Shown here: positions 52,774-62,748 of the stretch, piece by piece
Layout of the letters: each line of letters starts with the position of its first letter
Numbering within the stretch: position 1 is the first letter of the stretch
Origin: CAYRHJ01 sp964424105
GTDB lineage: Bacteria > Planctomycetota > Phycisphaerae > UBA1845
Assembly (NCBI GenBank): GCA_964424105.1
Contig: CAYRHJ010000007.1
Location: 75,114 to 139,113 of the forward strand
Length of the DNA: 64,000 bases
Direction: 5' to 3'
The notes under the pieces: model-generated
Told to the model about the DNA's origin: nothing
What the model saw: the letters and a program-made list of their open reading frames with translations, nothing else
Database searches by the model: none
Position numbers and translations under genes: made by a program

Positions 52774-53247
52774 ATGCCGGTTTACGCTGAGAAATCAAAC
52801 AACGTGTCGTCCCCCGACTCGTCCGCAGGCGTTCGAGCGGCAGGTGTTTCACCGGTTTGGGGTTGGAAGGCGGCGCTATGGGTCATCGCGTTCAGTCTGG
52901 CCACGATCGCGCTGTGCATGGTTTTGCGATTGGATGAACGGATGCTGCCGGTGGCGATGGGTCAGCCGAGTGGAGCGGCGGGTGCTCGGGGCGTGTTCGC
53001 CTTCAGTGGGCAATTGTCGGATCACTCGTATGGGCTGTACATGGTGGACGTCGATGCCGGAACGATGTGGTGTTATGAGTATATGAGTGGGCCGAAGAAG
53101 CTGCGGTTGGTGGCTGCGAGAAGTTGGCTTTACGATCGCTACTTGGAAAACCAGGACTTCGACGGTCCCAGCCCGCAGGAGGTCGCGGACATGGTCGAAG
53201 CCCAACGATTGAACAAGCTTCGTCAACGGACGGGTGCAACCCCATAA
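52774..53247 (+). CDS. Conserved membrane-anchored hypothetical protein
   Basis: The 157-residue protein has one hydrophobic segment (AALWVIAFSLATIALCMVL, about 32-50). An exported domain follows with GVFAFSGQLSDHSYGLYMVD, AGTMWCYEYMSG and RLVAARSWLYDRYLENQDFD. I recognise no functional family, but the motif set looks conserved rather than random. GGGAGCGGG precedes the ATG. It is followed 12 bp later by the next gene on the same strand. Confidence 0.7.
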   Translation: MPVYAEKSNNVSSPDSSAGVRAAGVSPVWGWKAALWVIAFSLATIALCMVLRLDERMLPVAMGQPSGAAGARGVFAFSGQLSDHSYGLYMVDVDAGTMWCYEYMSGPKKLRLVAARSWLYDRYLENQDFDGPSPQEVADMVEAQRLNKLRQRTGATP

Positions 53248-53259
53248 GGACGAGTCGGC

Positions 53260-54345
53260 ATGGCCAAGATGTTTTACAACCTGGAAGAGGCTTTGAAGAA
53301 GCTGGGCATCGATGAAGCCGCGTTGAAGGCGGCGGTTCGCGCCGGCAAACTGCGTGAATTTCGTGATGCCGGGAAGGCGAATTATAAGGCCGACGAAATT
53401 GATAAGCTGGTCAAGTCCGGGTCACTGAAAGGCGGCGACGATTATCCGGAGATTCCGACGGAGCCTGATCTTTCGGGAAGCCTGGGGCCGCTGAATTTGT
53501 CGGACACCGGGGACACAGCCAATCCCATGCCTGATCTGAGCGCTTCGGGGGCGATGTCGTTGTCCGATACGGCGGGCGGTATCAGCCTGTCGGGTTCGAT
53601 GCTGGGCGGGCGGTCGGAAGCGACGGAGATCGGTCTTGATGCCGGTCACGATTCAGCGGTGAATCTTGCGGGCAGCGGGGCGGAGGACATTGTCAGTTTG
53701 GACGATGCGGATGCGGATCGTACGTCTTCGGGTCGAAGCAAGGATGACACGGTGGTGAGTTCGGTGGGGGTGAGCGTCTTCGACGAAGAAGACCTGTCCG
53801 AAAGTGCTGATCCGTTGGCTAAGACGATGATGACCGGCAGTGCGGCCGGTGGGACGGGATTGGAGGGCGTGGGCAGCGGATCGGGGCTGTTGGATTTGAC
53901 GCGGGAGAGTGACGACACGTCGCTGGGCGCGGAGCTTTTGGACGAGATTTATCCGGGCGAGGAGAGCGGCACGCTGGAGATGGGCGAGGCTACTCGTGCG
54001 GGATTGGAAGGGATGATGCCGGAGGCGACGCCGCCGGCGCAGGAAGCGATGGGGGTGGACGAGGATGATGCGGCCCCCGCGGCGCGGCAGGCGGCGGCTT
54101 TGACGGTCAGGACGGTGACCTATCGAACAGATGGGTTTTCGCACGGGGCGTCTGCGCTGATGGCGGTGGCGATCGTGGCCATGTGTTTTTCGGGTTTGGC
54201 GGTGGCAGCGATGATCCGGGGGATTTGGCCCAGACTGCTGGATTTCATGTTCGGCAAGCTGTGGATGTTTGGATTGGGGACGCTGCTGTTGGCGGGTGGA
54301 CTGGCTGGGCTGGGAATCTTTCTTGGTAAGCGGGCGAAGGCGTAG
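53260..54345 (+). CDS. Membrane protein with N-terminal excisionase/MerR-like helix domain
   Basis: In this 361-residue protein, residues 1-55 (MFYNLEEALKKLGIDEAALK, VRAGKLREFRD, KYKADEIDKLVKSG-like) resemble a helix-turn-helix of the MerR/excisionase sort. A long acidic Ser/Gly/Asp-rich linker (about 60-290) is probably disordered. Two C-terminal transmembrane helices (ALMAVAIVAMCFSGLAVAAM and LGTLLLAGGLAGLGIFLG) end the protein. The arrangement suggests a membrane-tethered cytosolic binding domain. Its function is unknown, and it is likely co-transcribed with the gene upstream. Confidence 0.7.
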   Translation: MAKMFYNLEEALKKLGIDEAALKAAVRAGKLREFRDAGKANYKADEIDKLVKSGSLKGGDDYPEIPTEPDLSGSLGPLNLSDTGDTANPMPDLSASGAMSLSDTAGGISLSGSMLGGRSEATEIGLDAGHDSAVNLAGSGAEDIVSLDDADADRTSSGRSKDDTVVSSVGVSVFDEEDLSESADPLAKTMMTGSAAGGTGLEGVGSGSGLLDLTRESDDTSLGAELLDEIYPGEESGTLEMGEATRAGLEGMMPEATPPAQEAMGVDEDDAAPAARQAAALTVRTVTYRTDGFSHGASALMAVAIVAMCFSGLAVAAMIRGIWPRLLDFMFGKLWMFGLGTLLLAGGLAGLGIFLGKRAKA

Positions 54346-54695
54346 CCGCGACTGCAAGAGATTGTGCCCCACCGGGTTACCGTTTTCGCATCGCGTGGAC
54401 ATCCTGCGGATGCTTGGGGTGGCGGCTGCGTCGTGTCGTCACCTTACGAGAAATTGCATGGCGGCGCTCGCAAATCCATGGCGATTCCGTATGATCGGGG
54501 CGTAGGGCGAGATCATCGGTACAGTCGCAGTCACATCGTGTTTGCGGATGATTCCGCCGCACGACGGGGCGCGAGTGAACGAATAGCCCTTGCCGCCTTT
54601 CGCAGCAAGGCCGGCGGTTCGCGATGCTATCCGTAGGATCGTTCGAAGGCGCGTTCATATTAACTGTCGAGAGACTGGCGAAAGTGAGGGTAACG
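54346..54695. other. Intergenic region without visible gene
   Basis: These 350 bp before the OmpA lipoprotein hold a weak hairpin near 54590-54613 (CCTTGC/GCAAGG). No clear promoter, RNA gene or member of the repeat families is visible. Confidence 0.4.
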
Positions 54696-55559
54696 ATGGC
54701 TGTCCGGCGTGCCGTGATGTGCGGATGTGTGATGGGAATGTGTGTGTGGATGTCCGGTTGTGCGTCTCTCGAGGAATTGAGACAGGCGCAGATGGCCAAT
54801 CGCAACCTGGCGGCTGAAAAGTCGCAGCTCGAGCAGGACGTTTATGATCTGCGTGCGGCGGTGGAATCGGTGCGGGGTCGATCCGATTCGTTGCAACAGC
54901 AGTTGGCCAACAAAGATCAACTCATCACAAATCTGGAAGGCGAAAACAACCGACTGGAGGGCTATGCACAACGTGCGACGGGCCTGGTGGAACGATATGC
55001 CGACCAACCGTTAGGTCAACCGGTAATCACGACGTCGCGTCTTCCGGCTGAGCTGGACCTGGCGCTTCGCGAATTCGCGACGCAGAACCCCGGCGCGGTG
55101 GTGTACGAGGCGGATCATGGCACGGTCAAGTGGACGAGCGATCTGTTGTTCGCGTTTGCCAGTGACGTCGTCATGGACACGGCCCGTTCATCGCTGGATG
55201 GATTCGCGGAAATCATGCGCTCCCCCGCGGCAGCGAATTTCGACGTCGTCGTCGTGGGCCACACCGATGACATCCCGATTTCCAACCCGGGCACCAAGGC
55301 CAAACACCCGACGAATCGGCATTTGTCGGTTCATCGTGCCATTGCGGTGGGCCAGAAGCTGGAATCGGCCGGTCTGAACGGAGCGAGAATCGGGGTCATG
55401 GGATACGGTGAATATCGGCCTGTGGTTGCCAACGATTCCGATGCGAATCGCGGTCGAAACCGTCGAGTGGAGATGTACATCGTCCCCACGGGTTCGTTCG
55501 CCGCCGGCACCAAGCTGGCGGCGTTTAGCGGAAATCCGCCGCAGGGATCGATCAAGTAG
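54696..55559 (+). CDS. OmpA-family lipoprotein with coiled coil
   Basis: The 287-residue protein has a lipoprotein signal ending CVWMSGCAS, a coiled coil of about 70 residues (NRNLAAEKSQLEQDVYDLRA) and a C-terminal OmpA/MotB peptidoglycan-binding domain. The domain carries FDVVVVGHTDDIPIS, HLSVHRAIAVGQKLESAG, GVMGYGEYRPVVAND and NRGRNRRVEMYI. The conserved Asp/Arg pair that binds diaminopimelate is present. It likely tethers the outer membrane to the cell wall. GAGGG precedes ATG 54696; the 24-codon extension upstream is rejected. Confidence 0.9.
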   Translation: MAVRRAVMCGCVMGMCVWMSGCASLEELRQAQMANRNLAAEKSQLEQDVYDLRAAVESVRGRSDSLQQQLANKDQLITNLEGENNRLEGYAQRATGLVERYADQPLGQPVITTSRLPAELDLALREFATQNPGAVVYEADHGTVKWTSDLLFAFASDVVMDTARSSLDGFAEIMRSPAAANFDVVVVGHTDDIPISNPGTKAKHPTNRHLSVHRAIAVGQKLESAGLNGARIGVMGYGEYRPVVANDSDANRGRNRRVEMYIVPTGSFAAGTKLAAFSGNPPQGSIK

Positions 55560-56232
55560 TCTTTGCGACCCCGTGTGGACCCTGTTCTGGTGCAGTTGGT
55601 CTGAAATGCCGCAACTCTTGAAACGGCGATGATGCGGTTGAAACGGTTTGTCTGTGCGTCCGCACCCTGACGGTCGCGGATCTGAAATTGTTAGAACGGC
55701 GGTCGTTGTGTGCGAGCCGGAAACCGCAACGATTATGCCTGGACCTCGGCTTTCGCCGGGGTGACGGGTGCGGGGCAAGAACGAGCCGGCCTTCGCGCAC
55801 CTAACACAGTGGCCGACCTGCCCTTTGAATAAAAGACCGCTCCCTGACGGTCGCGGCTCTGATAAGAAGCAAACGGCGGGAAAGGCTAGGCCAAAAGGCT
55901 ACGCCGAGAGGTTGCGCCGAGAGGCTGCGCCAAAAGACTACATTAGTGGTTCTCGCCGTGATGTTCACATCCGGTGTCCTTACGATGGCGCGCGTATGCG
56001 CATGGGCCGATGGTCGTCGTCATCGTCACGGCGCGCGTATGCGCATGGGCCGACGTCCATCGCAGGCCGGCGGTGGAAACCTTTCGTGAATCATTTCCCA
56101 ATATCGTCGGGCACCCTATAATGCCCCAATAATGGCGGTTTGTTCGCGGCTCGCCGGAGCAGGGGACGGGAAGGGCTTTTGCCATTGATTGGCCAAGCCG
56201 CACTTTGCGAACCGACGCCACGTAGGAGCATT
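55560..56232. repeat. Repeat-rich intergenic region before resB
   Basis: It contains a REP-like unit at 55737-55767, a short interspersed element in reverse at 55835-55859 (GACCGCTCCC-TGAC-GGTCGCGGCTC), imperfect GGCTACGCCGAGA-type repeats near 55886-55940, and a 26-bp direct repeat around GGCGCGCGTATGCGCATGGG (55987 and 56029). No credible gene is seen. Confidence 0.7.
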
Positions 56233-58728
56233 ATGCCGAAACCGGTAGGTCACACGAGTTTTTGGGATCGTTATTTCTTCAGTTGGGCCAACAGCGTCTG
56301 GTTCGGGATCGCGATGTTGATCGCGATCTTCGTTTACAGTTCGCTGGGGAGCGCCATTCCGCCGTTGCGCCAGCATCCGCTGCTGGAAATGACGGAAATG
56401 GAGTGGTTTCATTGGTGGCCTTTCGACGTGCTCATCGGGCTGCTCTGCATGGGCATGATCGTCGTGACGCTCAAGCAGATCCCGCTTCGTTGGATGAACG
56501 CGGGCGTGTGGACGATACACACGGGAATCATCATTCTGGCGGCGGGGAGCGTCTATTATTTCGGCACGAAGCTTGAAGGTGACGTGCCTGTCTTTCGCCG
56601 ACAAGCGCTCATTACCATTCCGGGTCGTTCGGAGCCGGTCTCGCTGCTGGTCAGGCCGGATAATCACGTTTCGATCGGCGAGGGGCGCGATGCCTACCAT
56701 TTTTCGGTGTCACAGATTTTCCCTGATTGGAAGATCGCGTCGGGGGAAGACGCGGGAACGTCGGCCTACATGGTATGGGTGGACGTGGTCACGCCGGAAC
56801 AGCGATTCACCCGTCAATTGCTGGCGGGTTATCCGCAATATACGGAGGACATTCTGCCGGATCGCACGCGGGCCAAGAAAACGCTGGGTAAACCGTTGGT
56901 GGACGAATCGCTGGAAATGCGTCTGGATTACCTGCCGCAGACTGATTTCTATTTGATGGACTCGGCTGCCCTGTTCGCGAGGCGGGACGATTCGCAGCCC
57001 TGGATTCACAAACCGATACACGGGCTGCCGCATTATCACGAGCGTATCGCGTCCTACGACGACGTTATTGTACCGGAAGGGGCTGCCATTCCGCTTCGGC
57101 CCATCGACTTGCCGGTGGCGGCGGCGACGGAGCCGGGCGATCCGCTGGCGGGATATGACGTCCGCGTGACCTCGTATCTGCGATATGCCTTTTTGTCCAC
57201 GCAATGGCGTCAGGACGGTGAAAATGTGTATCCGGTGGCTGACGTCGCGCTGGTGGCGACGACGGGCGCGCGGGCGGATCACACGATGATGGCCTTTGAT
57301 GCGGATCAGTACGCAGCGGAGGACGGGTTGATGGCGTTTCGCTGGGTCGATTCCGCGGCGGACGTTGATCGATTGCTGCAAACCGACTCGCGATTGGAAT
57401 TGCGGGTGCCGGACCATGACATCGTGTTGGCCATACCGATGGACGCGGAGTTTGTTCGTGCGGCTGACGACGCCCCCTTCGTGACGATCGAGGGTACGGC
57501 CTACGCTTATCGCATCAAGCACGTGGCCCGCGACCTGTTCGTTCACGCTGCGGATCATTCGTCGCGGCCCTATTCCGTGGCGACGGTGGAACTGAAACTA
57601 TCCGATCGACAGGTCACGCGGTTTGTGGCCGACGACGCCGCGGCGACGCGTGATCTCGGTCCCGACGGGACGACGGTCGAACCGGACGGAACGGTGATCA
57701 TGACGTATTTTCCGGGCAATCGAGACGTGGTATCCGTGGTGGCGGGTCAAGCCGCCACGCCGGCGGGCGGAACCGAGGCCATCGGACCGTATGCCCTGAT
57801 CCGTTCAGCCGGCGGTGAAATGATTCGCCATGATTTGGAATTGGGACGTCCGGTGACGATTCGCACGGGCATCTCGCTGGTCCTGCGGCGTTTGCTGACG
57901 CACGCGGTGCGCGAGGTGAAACCCAATGTCGTTCCGTTTGAACAGCGGGAGCGAAACGCCCGCGAAATGTTTTCCATGATTCGCGTGGACATCAGCAAGG
58001 GTGATTGGTCCGTTTCCCGCTGGTTGGAATTCAACCGTTACCCGTTTCCCAATGAACAATACGCCATCCCCCGCCGCACGACCTACCTGCCCACGCATGT
58101 GGAATTGCCGGATGGCCAATCGATCGAGCTGATCTTTTCGCGACAACGCCGTCCACTTCCCGCGCCGATCGCGTTGGAGCGATTCGACTTGGCGACGCAC
58201 ACGGGTGGTTATACCGGCGAGACGATCACCATCCGCGATTTCATCAGCGAGTTGCGGTTCAAGACGGAGGACGGCTGGAGTGAACCGATGCAGATGAGTT
58301 CCAACAATCCGGCGACTTGGGGCGGATACTGGTACTTTCAGTCGGAATGGGACCCGCCGGCACAGGGTTATTCGGGAATGAACTATACCGGCCTGGGGGT
58401 GGGCAATCGTAACGGCGTCTATATTCAGTTGACCGGCACGTGCATCGCGGTGCTGGGGATGATCTATGCTTTTTACGTCAAGCCCGTGTTGCGGCGTCGG
58501 ATGCAGGAGCGGCGGACCGTAGGGGGCAGCAAGGGTCAAGCGGTGGCGACGGTTGAATCGACGTCCGCGGGAAACGGCGCTCGGTCCCCTCAACAAACGT
58601 GCAGCCAGTGCGAAACTTTCGTAGGCGATGATCCGAGCGTCCGCTTTTGTCCGTCATGCGGAACGCCGATCGTTAGAAGAACGGGTCAAGAACGGGAAAT
58701 GAGCGTGCGTGCAGAGGAATCGAGATGA
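56233..58728 (+). CDS. resB: ResB-like cytochrome c biogenesis protein with C-terminal zinc ribbon
   Basis: The protein has 831 residues. Three N-terminal transmembrane segments (WFGIAMLIAIFVYSSLGSA, FDVLIGLLCMGMIVVTL, VWTIHTGIIILAAGSVYYFG) precede a very large exported domain. A fourth helix follows (TGTCIAVLGMIYAFYV), then a cytosolic tail with a CxxC-x(13)-CxxC zinc ribbon (CSQCETF and CPSCGTP). ResB pairs with CcsA in system II haem attachment to cytochrome c. GTAGGAG sets ATG 56233. It is coupled to the small gene downstream by ATGA, with ccsA next. Confidence 0.88.
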   Translation: MPKPVGHTSFWDRYFFSWANSVWFGIAMLIAIFVYSSLGSAIPPLRQHPLLEMTEMEWFHWWPFDVLIGLLCMGMIVVTLKQIPLRWMNAGVWTIHTGIIILAAGSVYYFGTKLEGDVPVFRRQALITIPGRSEPVSLLVRPDNHVSIGEGRDAYHFSVSQIFPDWKIASGEDAGTSAYMVWVDVVTPEQRFTRQLLAGYPQYTEDILPDRTRAKKTLGKPLVDESLEMRLDYLPQTDFYLMDSAALFARRDDSQPWIHKPIHGLPHYHERIASYDDVIVPEGAAIPLRPIDLPVAAATEPGDPLAGYDVRVTSYLRYAFLSTQWRQDGENVYPVADVALVATTGARADHTMMAFDADQYAAEDGLMAFRWVDSAADVDRLLQTDSRLELRVPDHDIVLAIPMDAEFVRAADDAPFVTIEGTAYAYRIKHVARDLFVHAADHSSRPYSVATVELKLSDRQVTRFVADDAAATRDLGPDGTTVEPDGTVIMTYFPGNRDVVSVVAGQAATPAGGTEAIGPYALIRSAGGEMIRHDLELGRPVTIRTGISLVLRRLLTHAVREVKPNVVPFEQRERNAREMFSMIRVDISKGDWSVSRWLEFNRYPFPNEQYAIPRRTTYLPTHVELPDGQSIELIFSRQRRPLPAPIALERFDLATHTGGYTGETITIRDFISELRFKTEDGWSEPMQMSSNNPATWGGYWYFQSEWDPPAQGYSGMNYTGLGVGNRNGVYIQLTGTCIAVLGMIYAFYVKPVLRRRMQERRTVGGSKGQAVATVESTSAGNGARSPQQTCSQCETFVGDDPSVRFCPSCGTPIVRRTGQEREMSVRAEESR

Positions 58729-58967
58729 CCCAGCGGGAATTGAAGGCGGTTCACGGCGCAATGCCATTCAGGCCGGTCAAGCTGCATTTAGCCGACGGAG
58801 ACGTGTTGAACGTTCGCCATCGGGAATTCATGGCCAGGAGTCCGTCGGGCCGTACGATCATCGTTTTCGGCGAGGATGACGATATGAATATCGTCAACGA
58901 TTCTATGATCGCGCGAATTGAAACGAGCAATGGGAATGGGTCGCGTGAAGATCACAAGCGGCGTTGA
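58725..58967 (+). CDS. Small conserved hypothetical protein
   Basis: This 80-residue protein starts in an ATGA overlap with resB. The sequence PFRPVKLHLADGDVLNVRHREFMARS, split here as PFRPVKLHLADGD and HREFMARSPSG, followed by IIVFGEDDDMNIVNDSMIARIE, belongs to a widespread family of short beta-rich proteins of unknown function. Its place between resB and ccsA suggests co-expression rather than a proven role in haem attachment. Confidence 0.75.
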   Translation: MTQRELKAVHGAMPFRPVKLHLADGDVLNVRHREFMARSPSGRTIIVFGEDDDMNIVNDSMIARIETSNGNGSREDHKRR

Positions 58968-59036
58968 GCCTAACGAGTAGAATGACGAGAAGCGGAACGA
59001 GACGTCGATGGAAGATGGGATGAAAAGGACTCGCGT

Positions 59037-60863
59037 ATGTCCAATGCAGCCATAGCCACAATGTTAGCCGTCGTCTTCGGGACGGCGGCGATGTGTTTTC
59101 TTCTTGCGTCTCTGCATCCGACGCGTCGCAAGCGATTGATCGACATGATGGCCGTCGGATTGGTTGGCTGGATCATTTATTCGAACGTGGCCAATCGACC
59201 GCCGGCGGTGAAGCCGACTTCGTTCGCTCAAGCCGTCGAACTTCAGCCCATCAAGAGCATGGCGATTCAGAGTTCGGGCCGATTGAAGTCGTTTGATTCG
59301 GTCGCTCGGACACAGATGCGTGTGGTCGCGGGCGGACATGCCATCGCGGGGCAGGAACCGACGTTCACATTCCTGGACATCCTGTTCAGGCCCGAAGCCT
59401 ATCAGAACGCGGACGTGATTTACGTCAAGAAGAAACCCGTCCGGCAGCTCATTTATGATCATCTGCTGCGGGCCGACTCGGCGGAGATTTCCGTGTTGGA
59501 GACGTTCATGCAGACCGGCCTGCTCTCTCCCGACCTTCTGAATCATCCGCTTGTGCAAAATCTGTTCGGTGAAATGGAAAAGGACCTGGTCCGAACGGCC
59601 CGGCCGGTCAACGAAATACAGGCGGCGCTGGCCCGGCTGCGTCCGGGTGTGTTGATGAATTTCATGCGGATGATTCCTCCTCCCGGCAGTGACAAGTCCA
59701 AGCCGTGGCACATGCTTGATGAACTGTTGGCCAGCGCGGTCCCCGGTGACGCGATTCACCAGGGCATGTCGCGCGCTGCGGGCATCGCCGGGATGGACGC
59801 GGAACTGCAATCGAGCATCGGCCGGGCGTGGGAGACGTTGGAGCAGGCTTGGCGGGGACAAGATGCGTCGGCTGTGAATGCGGGGCTTGCTCGCTTGGCG
59901 GCGCTGGTGCGTACGGCATCGCCGGGACAATATCCGGAGCAGGAGCGGTTGAAGCTGGAAAACTGGTATTTTCGCTGGAAGGGCATGACCTGGATTTGGA
60001 TCGTGTACCTCGCGTCCGTTGTGCCGCTGCTCATGTCGGTGATTTATCATTGGCGAGGTGCCCGTCTGGCTGGGGTGTTCCTGTTTCTGACGGCGTTTGC
60101 CCTTCATACCAGTTCATTGGGAATTCGCTGGTATATTTCGGGGCGGATTCCGAATTCCAACATGTTCGAAGCCATCACGGCCTCGACGTGGCTGGCGGGT
60201 GTGGTTGCGTTCGTGCTCGAGTGGGTGGTGCGCAGGACGCCCATGCGCAATCTGTTTTTCCTGGGAGCAGCCGTCGCGGGCATGACGGCCACCATGTGCA
60301 ATAATTTCATGCCGGCTACGCTGAGTCCGGACATCGACAACATCATGCCCGTGTTGCATGACGTCTGGCTGTACATTCACACCAACGTCATCATCCTCAG
60401 CTACGGTTTGATCGCGATGGCGGCGGTGACGGCGCTGTTGTATCTCCGACATCGCATCGGCGGCGGGGCACGCGATTATGCACAGGTGGGTGGGGCTGGT
60501 ACGTTGATTTTGAGCGGTCAGGGCGGGCGCGGCTTTTTATCGGACAATCGGGTTTCCGCGGGAAAAATCCTGGACGGTGCCACGATGGTCTTGATGGAAT
60601 TGTCATTCGTGATGTTATGGGCCGGTCTGGTGATGGGTGCGATCTGGGCGGATCATTCCTGGGGTCGTCCCTGGGGCTGGGATCCGAAGGAAGTTTTCGC
60701 GTTGAATACGTTTATCATTTTTTTGATCCTGGTGCACGTCCGATTCAAGGTGAAGGATCGCGGGTTGTGGACGGCGGTGTTGGCCGTGGTGGGTTGCGGG
60801 GTGATGTTGTTCAACTGGATCGTCATCAATTTCGTGATCACCGGGCTTCATAGTTATGCCTAG
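59037..60863 (+). CDS. ccsA: CcsA-like cytochrome c assembly protein
   Basis: The 608-residue membrane protein has two N-terminal helices, a large extracytoplasmic insert (about 60-310) and a C-terminal bundle of about eight helices. The haem-handling tryptophan-rich motif WGRPWGWDPKE and flanking histidines (HDVWLYIHTNVIILSYG, ADHSW, LHSYA) define the CcsA/CcmC/CcmF group. With ResB it exports haem and ligates it to apocytochrome c. It is considerably longer than typical CcsA because of the N-terminal insert. Confidence 0.92.
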   Translation: MSNAAIATMLAVVFGTAAMCFLLASLHPTRRKRLIDMMAVGLVGWIIYSNVANRPPAVKPTSFAQAVELQPIKSMAIQSSGRLKSFDSVARTQMRVVAGGHAIAGQEPTFTFLDILFRPEAYQNADVIYVKKKPVRQLIYDHLLRADSAEISVLETFMQTGLLSPDLLNHPLVQNLFGEMEKDLVRTARPVNEIQAALARLRPGVLMNFMRMIPPPGSDKSKPWHMLDELLASAVPGDAIHQGMSRAAGIAGMDAELQSSIGRAWETLEQAWRGQDASAVNAGLARLAALVRTASPGQYPEQERLKLENWYFRWKGMTWIWIVYLASVVPLLMSVIYHWRGARLAGVFLFLTAFALHTSSLGIRWYISGRIPNSNMFEAITASTWLAGVVAFVLEWVVRRTPMRNLFFLGAAVAGMTATMCNNFMPATLSPDIDNIMPVLHDVWLYIHTNVIILSYGLIAMAAVTALLYLRHRIGGGARDYAQVGGAGTLILSGQGGRGFLSDNRVSAGKILDGATMVLMELSFVMLWAGLVMGAIWADHSWGRPWGWDPKEVFALNTFIIFLILVHVRFKVKDRGLWTAVLAVVGCGVMLFNWIVINFVITGLHSYA

Positions 60864-60928
60864 TGGAATGGGCATTGCATTGGCGTGGCTTCATCAGATC
60901 GGAGCGCACAAGTGACTGGGGAACGGAC

Positions 60929-62671
60929 ATGACCAAGACGTCTGCGCAAGCGACGAAGCCTTCCGAATCGACGAACGTTCCATCCGTCCCGCAGGAGATT
61001 CGCGACACGACCGAGTCGATCGTGATGGCCTTCATTCTGGCGTTCGTGTTTCGCGCCTTCATCATCGAAGCGTTTGTGATACCCACGGGTTCGATGGCGG
61101 CTACGTTGTATGGGCAGCACGGCACGTTGATTTGCGAGGATTGCGGGTGGGAAAACGCGTACGGATTGACCGATGCCTCGTCGCCCAATCGACGTCATGG
61201 TCCGCACTCCCAGGTACGCTGCCAAAACTGCAACCACGTAAACAGCAACCTGAAAATTCACGACGGCGTGGGAGGAGCGGGGGGACGTCCCTTGGTACGG
61301 CCCAATTCTGAAGCGGGCGACCGAATTCTGGTTTTCAAGTGGCCTCTCGATCTTCTCAGTGAAACGCTGGGGCCTGATCGTTGGGACGTCACTGTTTTCA
61401 AGAACCCCGCCAATGGGGACGAGAATTTCATCAAGCGCCTGTTGGGATTGCCCAACGAGGTGCTGGAGATCATCGACGGCGACATTTATACCGTTCCTGT
61501 CGAGGCGCTGTCCGCCGAGACGGTCGGTGTGCTGGACGGGCTTCGTCGGGTGAAGTTTCAGTGGCAAAACAAGGGTTTCCCGGCGTTTGGCGAAGAGATT
61601 CGCCTGATTTCCCAACCCCTTCCTGACGCGGCCTTGTCCGAGCTTGCCCGCAAGCTCCAGCTTCAGCCGAAGACTCCGGGCGCTCAAGAGACGTTGTGGA
61701 TGGCGGTATACCACCATGATTACCCGCCTCGGGTGTGGAGTCCGGAACAACCACGCTGGCTGCCGCTGCCGAGTCCGGGGGTTTCCTGGCAGGCGGCGGG
61801 CCGGTTGCTTTCGTTCCGCGGCGCTCATCAGCGTGGGCAGGCGACCATCGCTTTCGACGGCAAGCCCATCGTCGATCACAATGCTTACAACATCGACGTA
61901 CCCAGACAGGCTTGGCATCCGGTGTCGGACCTGCGTTTGGAGATGTTCGTCGAGTCGCTGGGCGGTGAAGGCGATCTCCAGATCGTGCTGACGAAGAATG
62001 AAAGTAACTTCATTGCCCGATGGTCCGCCGAAGGGAACGTCACACTGCTGCGACGAACCAAGGGGAACGATCCAGCGGAACAACTGGCCAGCGCGCAGGT
62101 GTCGCCGCTACGACCCGGCCGTCTTCGGGCGTTGGCGTTTCAATGCGTGGACTATCGCGTTTCGATGGAGATCGACGGCGAGGAGGTTTGGGGCACCACG
62201 CCTGAACAGTATTCGCCCGACATCGAGTCTCTACGCGTCGCCACACCCAAGCCCGCGACGCCGCCGGCCATCGCCGCCGACGGAATCGACGTCGATCTGC
62301 ATCATGTCGTCCTTTATCGAGACGTCTACTATACGTCCCCCTATCTCGACAGTTCGGTGACCTCGTCCGCTCGCCAGCGAGGCTGGGGCACGGTGAATCA
62401 ACCGATTCTGTTGCGTAAGGGGGAATATTTCATGCTGGGCGACAACAGTCCCGCCAGCAAGGATTCCCGCCTTTGGGATTTCGTGGGGCCGCATTTGGCG
62501 CAGCGCGGTGAAGACGTGCAACTCGGCACTGTTCCCCGCGACCAGATCGTCGGGCGAGCGTTCTTCGTCTATTGGCCCAGCGGACTCCGGCCCGATTGGC
62601 TGCCCGGTCGTGGCGAACATTTCGTCGAGCGCTTTGTCCCCAATGTGGGCCGCATGCGCTGGATACGATGA
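60929..62671 (+). CDS. lepB: Signal peptidase I with zinc-ribbon and laminin-G-like insertion
   Basis: The 580-residue type I signal peptidase keeps the catalytic dyad: Ser55 in IPTGSMAATLYG and Lys169 in NFIKRLLGLP, plus the late GDNSPASKDSRLW box. Two insertions make it about twice the usual size. One is a CxxC pair ribbon (Cys69/72 and 98/101) right after the serine box. The other, at about residues 230-450, is beta-rich (RGQATIAFDGKPIVDHNAYN, RLRALAFQCVDYRVSMEIDG) and resembles laminin-G/DUF1080 sandwiches. One N-terminal transmembrane helix is present. ATG 60929 is chosen over the frame start at 60863. Confidence 0.9.
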   Translation: MTKTSAQATKPSESTNVPSVPQEIRDTTESIVMAFILAFVFRAFIIEAFVIPTGSMAATLYGQHGTLICEDCGWENAYGLTDASSPNRRHGPHSQVRCQNCNHVNSNLKIHDGVGGAGGRPLVRPNSEAGDRILVFKWPLDLLSETLGPDRWDVTVFKNPANGDENFIKRLLGLPNEVLEIIDGDIYTVPVEALSAETVGVLDGLRRVKFQWQNKGFPAFGEEIRLISQPLPDAALSELARKLQLQPKTPGAQETLWMAVYHHDYPPRVWSPEQPRWLPLPSPGVSWQAAGRLLSFRGAHQRGQATIAFDGKPIVDHNAYNIDVPRQAWHPVSDLRLEMFVESLGGEGDLQIVLTKNESNFIARWSAEGNVTLLRRTKGNDPAEQLASAQVSPLRPGRLRALAFQCVDYRVSMEIDGEEVWGTTPEQYSPDIESLRVATPKPATPPAIAADGIDVDLHHVVLYRDVYYTSPYLDSSVTSSARQRGWGTVNQPILLRKGEYFMLGDNSPASKDSRLWDFVGPHLAQRGEDVQLGTVPRDQIVGRAFFVYWPSGLRPDWLPGRGEHFVERFVPNVGRMRWIR

Positions 62672-62736
62672 ATGATCGCGTCCTGCCCGATCGTGTGGCG
62701 AGGCCGCCGGCGGTGTACTTTCGCATGTGTGTTGCG

Positions 62737-62742
62737 TATAAT
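62737..62742 (+). promoter_or_regulatory. TATAAT box of the duplicated antitoxin gene
   Basis: A perfect TATAAT lies 6 nt before ATG 62749. The second copy has the same box at 63127-63132, again 6 nt before ATG 63139. The spacing implies leaderless transcripts in both copies. Confidence 0.6.
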
Positions 62743-62748
62743 TCCAGC

